DNA of 6,497 bases, from contig URWR01000098.1 in assembly GCA_900551595.1 (NCBI GenBank), positions 1 through 6,497 on the forward strand, written 5' to 3'. The notes beneath the pieces are model-generated. The model had not been told where the DNA came from, made no database searches, and saw only the letters and a list, made by a program, of their open reading frames with translations. The DNA comes from an uncultured Coriobacteriaceae bacterium (GTDB taxonomy: Bacteria; Actinomycetota; Coriobacteriia; Coriobacteriales; Atopobiaceae). This document shows positions 1 to 4,833 of the stretch, piece by piece; the stretch's first letter is position 1; each line of letters begins with the position of its first letter. Both the position numbers and the translations under genes were made by a program.

Positions 1-150
1 AGCGCACCAGCCTACACCGTGCGTGTAACCTGAGATATCCTTAATCTCTTTAGCTTGGACCCACGCGCCCTCCTCCGGAATGGGCGCAGGACCGTGGTAT
101 GCGCCCTTAGTGACGGGGCACATGTTCTCCACTTCTGCTGAATACTGCAT
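1..150 (-). CDS. NifU-like iron-sulfur cluster assembly scaffold protein, N-terminal 50 residues (cut by left edge)
   Basis: Reading leftward from ATG at 148-150, the frame stays open for 50 codons to the window edge. The peptide starts MQYSAEVENMCPVTKG and continues with a PAPIPEEG segment (residues 21-28), the stretch AKEIKDISG and the end GVGWCA. This strongly resembles, from memory, a small scaffold protein of anaerobes (about 140 residues or more) annotated as an iron-sulfur cluster assembly scaffold and often found next to a GGGtGRT-type protein. Cys11 and Cys49 are visible; Cys49 is a candidate cluster or sulfur ligand, while the rest of the active region lies off the edge. The start is supported by a purine-rich Shine-Dalgarno just upstream. 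The gene is divergent from mrp, the Fe-S carrier, which fits a shared role in Fe-S biogenesis. The scaffold function is inferred from family resemblance only. Confidence 0.75.
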   Translation of the reverse strand, partial: MQYSAEVENMCPVTKGAYHGPAPIPEEGAWVQAKEIKDISGYTHGVGWCA

Positions 151-153
151 GGA

Positions 154-162
154 TCTCCTCTC
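154..162 (-). promoter_or_regulatory. Ribosome binding site of the NifU-like gene
   Basis: On the minus strand this reads GAGAGGAGA. The AGGAG core (155-159) ends 4 bases before the ATG at 150. The spacing is slightly short but workable, and it fixes the start of the truncated gene. Confidence 0.65.
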
Positions 163-177
163 GTTCCTTCCTTGGTA

Positions 178-204
178 GGTTCGGCTCGATCCAGAGCTCG
201 AACC
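178..204. repeat. Perfect 10-bp inverted repeat with one bulged base in the divergent intergenic region
   Basis: On the plus strand, arm GGTTCGGCTC (178-187) pairs with GAGC plus CGAACC (194-197 and 199-204). One base (T198) is bulged and the loop is GATCCA. No T-run follows on either strand, so it does not look like an intrinsic terminator. It lies 27 bases upstream of the NifU-like start codon, between that gene and a weak minus-strand -10-like hexamer, TATGAT (227-232). It could therefore be a structured 5' leader of the scaffold gene or a protein-binding dyad controlling it. The pairing is seen directly; the role is inference. Confidence 0.5.
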
Positions 205-282
205 CTCCTTCCGGACTCCACCCTCTATCATACCGCGAACCAATTGCCGTCGTCTGCTCAAGACCATCATCAATGTAAAACC

Positions 283-300
283 GCAGTTTGGTAACACTGC
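283..300. promoter_or_regulatory. Small dyad overlapping the mrp -35 region (operator candidate)
   Basis: GCAGT (283-287) and ACTGC (296-300) are perfect inverted 5-base arms separated by 8 bases. The spacer holds the candidate -35 hexamer of the mrp promoter. An 18-base dyad with its centre on a -35 box is a typical place for a repressor to bind, but 5-base arms can arise by chance and no known regulator site is recognised. Confidence 0.25.
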
Positions 301-316
301 AAAATGTGGGTAAAAT
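288..316 (+). promoter_or_regulatory. Candidate sigma-70-type promoter of the mrp operon
   Basis: TTGGTA (288-293) and TAAAAT (311-316) are separated by exactly 17 bases. The -10 box is one mismatch and the -35 box two or three mismatches from consensus. Transcription would begin near 323, giving a leader of about 50 bases before the ATG at 376. This placement also argues against the upstream in-frame ATG at 304, which would lie inside the promoter. Confidence 0.4.
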
Positions 317-358
317 CGCCTTCAGCATTACAAAGTTTTGCAATTTATCCGCAAAAGC

Positions 359-365
359 AGAAAGG
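359..365 (+). promoter_or_regulatory. Probable ribosome binding site of mrp
   Basis: AGAAAGG lies 10 bases before the ATG at 376. It is a modest match to Shine-Dalgarno. It is the main reason, with the promoter position, for choosing 376 as the start. Confidence 0.4.
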
Positions 366-375
366 CAACAGTCAG

Positions 376-1248
376 ATGGCATGCGAAGAGCACGAACGTG
401 CAATTCACGTAGGTGAAGACACATCGGTGCCTACCTATGCAGAAAACGACCTATCAAAAGTCCGTCACGTTATTGGCGTAGTTTCCGGCAAGGGCGGCGT
501 AGGAAAATCTATGGTCTGCGGCATTCTTGCCGTAGAACTTGCACGCCGTGGAAACAAAGTTGGCATTTTAGATGCCGATATAACGGGCCCCTCAGTACCT
601 AGAATGTTTGGCATGGCTGGCCAACACGCCACGGGACTGGGGAATCTTTTGCTCCCCAATATTTCACGCCGTGGCATTAAAGTTATGAGCGCCAACCTTG
701 TACTCCCTAACGAAACCGACCCGGTGCTGTGGCGCGGTCCTGTGCTTGCTGGTGCCATCCGTCAATTCTGGAGTGAGACGAGCTGGGGCCCGCTGGATTA
801 CCTGTTGGTGGATATGCCTCCAGGAACTGGCGATGTTCCTCTTACGGTCTTCCAGTCGCTTCCGGTTGATGGCATTGTTATTGTTACCTCTCCGCAAGAT
901 CTTGTCGGCATGGTTGTTGGAAAAGCCGTCCGCATGGCAGAGCTCATGAATATTCCTGTCATTGGTCTTGTAGAGAATATGAGCTATATCAGCTGCCCAC
1001 ATTGCGGCGAGAAAGTTGAACTATTTGGACAAAGCCATGCTCAGGAAGTTGCCGAAAAATGGGGCCTCAAGGATCTTGGACACCTTCCTATTGATCCTGC
1101 TCTGGCACAGGCATGTGACACTGGCACCTTTGAGGATGAAATGCCAGATGGACTGCTTGATACCGCAATAGAGTGCCTGCTTGCACTTCCCGAAAAATCT
1201 GATGAAGCCTCTGATGAAAAATCCTCTTCAGAACCAGCTTCTGAGTAA
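376..1248 (+). CDS. mrp: Mrp/NBP35-family Fe-S cluster carrier P-loop ATPase
   Basis: Cytosolic P-loop ATPase of the Mrp (ApbC/NBP35) family, which binds an Fe-S cluster in a dimer and passes it to apo-proteins. From the start at 376 it has 290 residues. The deviant Walker A, SGKGGVGKS, is at residues 37-45, with Met at 46 where Thr is common. DADITGPS follows at 66-73 and the Walker B/switch region VDMPPGTGD at 145-153. The CxxC cluster-ligand motif CPHC is at 207-210. After a complete core, the last 18 or so residues form a Ser/Glu-rich acidic tail that is probably disordered. There is no N-terminal DUF59/MIP18-like domain, as in many short Gram-positive and archaeal forms. An in-frame ATG at 304 would add 24 residues, but it lacks a Shine-Dalgarno and sits in the likely promoter. 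It is first in a putative three-gene operon and divergent from the NifU-like scaffold. Confidence 0.95.
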   Translation: MACEEHERAIHVGEDTSVPTYAENDLSKVRHVIGVVSGKGGVGKSMVCGILAVELARRGNKVGILDADITGPSVPRMFGMAGQHATGLGNLLLPNISRRGIKVMSANLVLPNETDPVLWRGPVLAGAIRQFWSETSWGPLDYLLVDMPPGTGDVPLTVFQSLPVDGIVIVTSPQDLVGMVVGKAVRMAELMNIPVIGLVENMSYISCPHCGEKVELFGQSHAQEVAEKWGLKDLGHLPIDPALAQACDTGTFEDEMPDGLLDTAIECLLALPEKSDEASDEKSSSEPASE

Positions 1249-1281
1249 GCAACTCCAATGTAGGCGAGAAAGTGTAGTTCT

Positions 1282-2568
1282 TTGACCACCAAACGAGATC
1301 AAAGGCATAAAAAGCACGGGCGTAACCGCGCCCGTGCAGAGGCATATGAAAAAGCTGTTGCCCTCAACATGCCAGACACAACAGATGTGTGCGTTATCGG
1401 TGGTGGCCCTGCTGGTTTGACAGCAGCGCTCTATGCTGCGAAAAAAGGCGCACGCGTCGTTGTATTGGAACGCGCAGATACCTGTGGAAAAACTATTTTA
1501 GCTACGGGCAATGGACGTTGTAACTTCGCAAACGAACAACTTCTACCCGAGCGTTATAACAATCCATCCTTTGTCAAACAAATCTTAGACAATGGCCTCG
1601 CACAGATATTGGAACTTTTTCAATCATGTGGTATGGCTTGGACCAGCATTGAAGAACGTTTATATCCAATGAGCCTCTCGGCCGCCTCAGTCCGTGATGT
1701 TTTGCTCGGAGCAGTAGCTGAGCAACCTGTCATACTTGCATCTTTGAGAGAAGTGCTTGCCATCACAAACATTTCCCAACAGGCGAAATATGAGATTACC
1801 TATACAGACCCCCAACCTTGCACCACATCAGCTGTAAACACACGAACGCTTATCGCATCGAGCGTCATTATTGCTTGCGGTGGGGCGCTTACAGGAGCGG
1901 CTCATACCTCCGATATTGCACAAGCACTTAACCTCACCTCCACTCCTACACGTCCTGGCCTCTGTGCCCTTACCTGCAGCATGCCTGTTGAACTAAAACA
2001 AGCAGATGGAAGGCGAGCTCACTGTTTAGCAACGCTTGTGCGTAACAATCAGCCTCTTGTGCAAGAGTCCGGCGAAGTGCTTTTTCGTTCGTATGGTCTT
2101 TCAGGCGTTGTCATATTTGATCTGTCTCGATTTGTTCAATCAGGCGACGAGATTGTTCTTGACTTAGCACCAAGCCTTTCCAAAGCAACTATTCAAACGC
2201 TTTGTTCACACACACATGCTCCCGCTCATACCCTTTCGGGCATTGTTGATCCTGTTCTTGCGCAAGCACTCGAATCCTATGCTCACGCAGCTGCATCATC
2301 TGACCCAGTCCAACTCATTAAGGAGCTTCGTTTCCGCGTGGAAGGTGCTGCCGACAAAACACATGCTCAGATAACCTGCGGCGGGCTTGCAACAGATTCA
2401 TTTGATCCCACCACACTCGAAGCATATGCTCTACCTGGATGCTTTGCCTGCGGAGAAGCACTCAATATAGATGGCGCCTGTGGTGGTTTTAATTTGGCAT
2501 GGGCGTGGCTGAGTGGCATGCGCGCCGGAAACGAAGCCGCTCATTATAGTTCTAACCGTCATTCATAA
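1282..2568 (+). CDS. HI0933/BaiN-family NAD(P)/FAD-dependent oxidoreductase
   Basis: Flavoprotein of the HI0933 (YhiN/BaiN) family. These bind FAD through a two-dinucleotide-binding fold; most members have no proven substrate, though one clostridial member, BaiN, is linked to bile-acid reduction. Counting from TTG at 1282 (428 residues), the FAD motif GGGPAG is at 40-45, the ribose-binding Glu at 63 and the family signature TGNGRCN at 75-81. SGEVLFRSYGLSG is at 263-275, and the C-terminal FAD segment GEALNIDGACGGFNLAWAW runs from 391. The start is uncertain. TTG 1282 has only a weak upstream purine stretch and gives a very basic 29-residue extension. ATG 1369 would give 399 residues beginning just before the FAD fold, closer to the usual length, but also lacks a good Shine-Dalgarno. 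The usual central motif (GG-SYP--GSTGDG) is changed around 199-216. The gap after mrp is 33 bases for the TTG start and 120 for the ATG. Confidence 0.9.
   Translation: MTTKRDQRHKKHGRNRARAEAYEKAVALNMPDTTDVCVIGGGPAGLTAALYAAKKGARVVVLERADTCGKTILATGNGRCNFANEQLLPERYNNPSFVKQILDNGLAQILELFQSCGMAWTSIEERLYPMSLSAASVRDVLLGAVAEQPVILASLREVLAITNISQQAKYEITYTDPQPCTTSAVNTRTLIASSVIIACGGALTGAAHTSDIAQALNLTSTPTRPGLCALTCSMPVELKQADGRRAHCLATLVRNNQPLVQESGEVLFRSYGLSGVVIFDLSRFVQSGDEIVLDLAPSLSKATIQTLCSHTHAPAHTLSGIVDPVLAQALESYAHAAASSDPVQLIKELRFRVEGAADKTHAQITCGGLATDSFDPTTLEAYALPGCFACGEALNIDGACGGFNLAWAWLSGMRAGNEAAHYSSNRHS
1314..1337. repeat. Strong 9-bp GC-rich hairpin at the start of the BaiN-type gene
   Basis: GCACGGGCG (1314-1322) and CGCCCGTGC (1329-1337) are perfect inverted arms around a 6-base loop. 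Five A residues (1309-1313) precede it on the plus strand, so on the minus strand the stem is followed by TTTTTATG, which is terminator-like in that direction. No T-run follows on the plus strand, so it is not a convincing terminator for mrp. If translation starts at TTG 1282 the hairpin is coding (KHGRNRARA); if it starts at ATG 1369 it lies in the leader between the two genes. It could stop antisense transcription, stabilise a processed 3' end of mrp, or modulate the downstream genes; these roles are inference. Confidence 0.6.
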
Positions 2569-2591
2569 CACGAGAAGAGAGATAATCTGCC

Positions 2592-4268
2592 GTGCTCAGC
2601 GTGACAAACCTTAAAATAGACCCCCGTCATCTTGATGGTTCAGATAAGGGTGAACTTGCTGCCGTAAAGCAAGCATGTGCACATCGTTTGCACCTCAAGA
2701 CATCAGATATTGTCATCCTTAAGTTTGTGCGGCGTTCAATCGATGCACGTAATCGGCAGCGTATACACCTCCTCTTCTCGGCAAATGTACGACTAAGTGG
2801 TGGTGAAGCCGCTGAGATGCGCGTGCTGAAGCGACTTAAAGGCACGCGCGATGAAAAGAATGTAAGACAAGCATCCTCAAAGCCAGAAGCTCATTTTCCT
2901 CTGCGACGACCCAACCCTCTAGAAGATCGCGTGGTCGTTGTTGGAGCTGGTTGCGCTGGTATATTCTGCACCCTTGCGCTAGCTCATGCAGGCCTTGAAC
3001 CTTTGCTCATTGAACGCGGAGATACTGCTGATAGACGCACGCAGGCGGTGAATAATTTTGATGCTACAGGATCGCTCGATCCGGAGAGCAACATTCAGTT
3101 TGGCATGGGCGGTGCGGGCACTTTTTCTGACGGCAAGCTTGCCACCGGAACAAAAAGTCCGTGGCATAAGCTGGTATTGGAAACATTTGCCGCACATGGC
3201 GCGCGTAAAGATATTCTCTGGGATGCACATCCGCACGTTGGTAGCGATGTTCTTCCTCATGTTGTCGACAGCATCTGCAAAGAGATTGAAGCTGAAGGCG
3301 GCACCGTAAAATGCCGTTGCCGCATGACTAACATCTCTGTTGAGCATGGAAAAATCGTTGGCATTACACTCGAAACACACGACCCCGAAACTGGCTTTGT
3401 GAAAGAAGAGTTCATCCGTACTCATCATGTAGTTCTTGCCAGTGGACACTCTGCAAGAGATGTATTTACCCTGCTTCACACTATGGGCATCACGCTTGAA
3501 CGCAAAACATTTGCTATGGGTGTGCGCATTGAGCATTTACAGGCAGATGTCAATCGATCACAGTATGGTGCGTTTGCAGAGCTTCCCGCTCTTGGAGCAG
3601 CCCCTTATAAACTTGTGGCACATCTCCCCAACAAGAGAAGTGCCTTCAGCTTTTGCATGTGCCCTGGAGGATATGTTGTAGCAGCTGCGAGCGAACCTGA
3701 AGGTGTCGTTACCAACGGCATGAGTCTTTCAGCACGTAATGGTTCCAATGCCAACGCTGGCCTGCTCGCTAACATCTTTCCCCAGGACTTGCCCGGAGAC
3801 GATCCGCTTGCCGGTATTAAGCTCCAACGACGCTGCGAAAAAATTGCATTTGAACTGGGTGGAGGGCTCTATGCAGCACCTGCCCAGCTCGTAGGCGATT
3901 TCCTTCAGGATGTTCCAACTTCTCCGGAAGCAGCAAGTGCCAGCACGGTAAAACCAACCTATCCCCGAGGTGTTACCTGGGGTCGCATAGATGATTGTTT
4001 GCCTGAACCAGTACGCGAAACCTTACGAGCTGCGTTACCACACATGGCACGTAAACTTTCGTGTTTCTCAAATCCTGATGCCGTATTGACCGGTGTAGAA
4101 AGTCGCTCAAGCTCGCCAGTACGTATCACACGAAGTGACACCTATGAAAGTATTTCCTGTCGAGGCCTTTGGGTGGCAGGCGAAGGAGCTGGCTATGCAG
4201 GCGGCATTATGAGCGCTGCAGCTGATGGCTTACGCGTAGCACAGACACTGGTTGATAGCCTGTCTTAA
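2592..4268 (+). CDS. COG2509-type FAD-dependent dehydrogenase, substrate unknown
   Basis: Large flavoprotein (558 residues) of the uncharacterised FAD-dependent dehydrogenase family found widely in anaerobic Firmicutes, Bacteroidetes and Coriobacteriia. An N-terminal domain of about 110 residues, including the conserved-looking stretch KFVRRSIDARNRQRI (44-58), precedes the FAD fold. The dinucleotide motif GAGCAG is at 118-123 and the following acidic position, ER, at 141-142. The family signature NIQFGMGGAGTFSDGKL is at 167-183. SFCMCPGGYVV (353-363) has two cysteines, Cys355 and Cys357. TGVESRSSSPVRI is at 500-512, and the C-terminal FAD-contact segment GLWVAGEGAGYAGGIMSAA runs from 525. No signal peptide or membrane segment is seen, so it should be cytosolic. 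It starts at GTG 2592 with a weak AGAGAG purine stretch upstream and lies only 23 bases after the BaiN-type gene, so they are probably co-transcribed. Its stop overlaps the stop of the converging GtrA-family gene. The reaction and electron partner are unknown. Confidence 0.88.
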   Translation: MLSVTNLKIDPRHLDGSDKGELAAVKQACAHRLHLKTSDIVILKFVRRSIDARNRQRIHLLFSANVRLSGGEAAEMRVLKRLKGTRDEKNVRQASSKPEAHFPLRRPNPLEDRVVVVGAGCAGIFCTLALAHAGLEPLLIERGDTADRRTQAVNNFDATGSLDPESNIQFGMGGAGTFSDGKLATGTKSPWHKLVLETFAAHGARKDILWDAHPHVGSDVLPHVVDSICKEIEAEGGTVKCRCRMTNISVEHGKIVGITLETHDPETGFVKEEFIRTHHVVLASGHSARDVFTLLHTMGITLERKTFAMGVRIEHLQADVNRSQYGAFAELPALGAAPYKLVAHLPNKRSAFSFCMCPGGYVVAAASEPEGVVTNGMSLSARNGSNANAGLLANIFPQDLPGDDPLAGIKLQRRCEKIAFELGGGLYAAPAQLVGDFLQDVPTSPEAASASTVKPTYPRGVTWGRIDDCLPEPVRETLRAALPHMARKLSCFSNPDAVLTGVESRSSSPVRITRSDTYESISCRGLWVAGEGAGYAGGIMSAAADGLRVAQTLVDSLS

Positions 4269-4726
4269 ACAATCTCATCATCATCGTTTTCTGCACCCAC
4301 TACAGTGCGGAATGAGATATTGCGGTTGAGGAAGAACTGGAATACGCCCACAAGCGCCACGGCAATAAGCTTTATGAATACCGGCTCAACCCAGGGGAAT
4401 GTATGAGTGCCATACCAAATAATACCCTCGGACACAAGCAAGCCTAACGCTCCAATGGAGAAGAACGCAATATAGCGCCTGCCTGCTTTGTCGCGCACTT
4501 TAAAGGTATAGCGTCGATTGAAATAAAAACTCATAGATACGCCCACCGCTGTACTAAAGATATTTGTAATAAGCGGATCCGTTTCCAATGCACTTGTAAG
4601 AAACCAAAAGATAAGCGTATCGGTGGCCGAACAAACAATACCAAACAGACCATAGCGTAAGAGTTGCCGGAGCATCTCAAAGAGAGATGCCTTTCGCTCT
4701 GGATTCATATGTTTGGTTGGTTGCAT
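4265..4726 (-). CDS. GtrA-family four-helix membrane protein
   Basis: Small integral membrane protein of 153 residues, the usual size for the GtrA family. Named members help move undecaprenyl-phosphate-linked sugars across the cytoplasmic membrane for glycosylation of O-antigen or teichoic and cell-wall polymers. Four hydrophobic segments are visible at about residues 24-46, 52-70, 84-105 and 115-134. The family hallmarks are RYGLFG (24-29) with SATDT (33-37), SFYFNRRYTF (66-75) after helix 2, and its echo FFLNRNISFR (131-140) after helix 4. The tail is acidic (ENDDDEIV). ATG 4726 has an excellent Shine-Dalgarno; a second in-frame ATG at residue 7 is less likely. It lies downstream of uvrB on the same strand with no glycosyltransferase visible beside it, so the carried sugar cannot be guessed. 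Family membership is firm, the precise role is not. Confidence 0.9.
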   Translation of the reverse strand: MQPTKHMNPERKASLFEMLRQLLRYGLFGIVCSATDTLIFWFLTSALETDPLITNIFSTAVGVSMSFYFNRRYTFKVRDKAGRRYIAFFSIGALGLLVSEGIIWYGTHTFPWVEPVFIKLIAVALVGVFQFFLNRNISFRTVVGAENDDDEIV

Positions 4727-4732
4727 GCCTGT

Positions 4733-4739
4733 CCTCCCC
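4733..4739 (-). promoter_or_regulatory. Strong ribosome binding site of the GtrA-family gene
   Basis: The minus strand reads GGGGAGG with 6 bases before the ATG at 4726. This is the best Shine-Dalgarno in the window and decides the start. Confidence 0.75.
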
Positions 4740-4757
4740 GGACCGAGCTATGGCGCT

Positions 4758-4780
4758 GGAACGCCTCGTGCACGGCGTCC
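4758..4780. repeat. Hairpin in the uvrB-gtrA intergenic leader
   Basis: On the plus strand GGA-CGCC (4758-4765, with A4761 bulged) pairs with GGCGTCC (4774-4780) across an 8-base loop that contains the palindrome GTGCAC. An alternative pairing of GAACG (4759-4763) with CGTTC (4780-4784) uses the same bases. No T-run follows on the minus strand, so it is not an intrinsic terminator for uvrB. It sits about 20 bases upstream of the gtrA-type Shine-Dalgarno and may be a leader structure. Confidence 0.35.
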
Positions 4781-4795
4781 GTTCGGATGAACATC

Positions 4796-4804
4796 ATTTT
4801 ACCA
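4796..4804 (-). promoter_or_regulatory. Possible extended -10 promoter for the GtrA-family gene
   Basis: The minus strand reads TGGTAAAAT, a TGn extension followed by a -10 hexamer one base from consensus. I see no convincing -35 box 16-18 bases upstream, which can be tolerated with an extended -10. It would start transcription near 4789 and give a leader of about 60 bases. It lies inside an imperfect AT-rich inverted repeat (4792-4823). If real, the gene can be expressed apart from uvrB. Confidence 0.3.
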
Positions 4805-4833
4805 GCACTTAGAAAAGATGATGCGTTTGTCTC

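Noticed and set aside
304..375. Upstream in-frame ATG of mrp at 304
   Set aside because: It falls within the likely promoter, lacks a Shine-Dalgarno, and adds 24 residues that do not look like an Mrp N-terminus.
107..424. A 105-codon minus-strand open frame across the divergent region
   Set aside because: It overlaps the 5' ends of both the NifU-like gene and mrp in other frames, has no Shine-Dalgarno that I can see and no recognisable domain, and is better explained as a chance frame.
1314..1337. Hairpin as intrinsic terminator of mrp
   Set aside because: No U-run would follow the stem in the plus-strand transcript; only the minus direction has the T-run.
2979..3536. A 185-codon minus-strand open frame inside the COG2509-type gene
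   Set aside because: It is antisense to highly conserved FAD motifs of a clear gene and its product has no recognisable family, so it is a shadow of that coding sequence.
4792..4823. Imperfect AT-rich inverted repeat as a uvrB terminator
   Set aside because: The stem is weak (CATCA and TTTT pairs with a 2-base bulge) and is followed by no T-run; it overlaps a promoter-like element instead.
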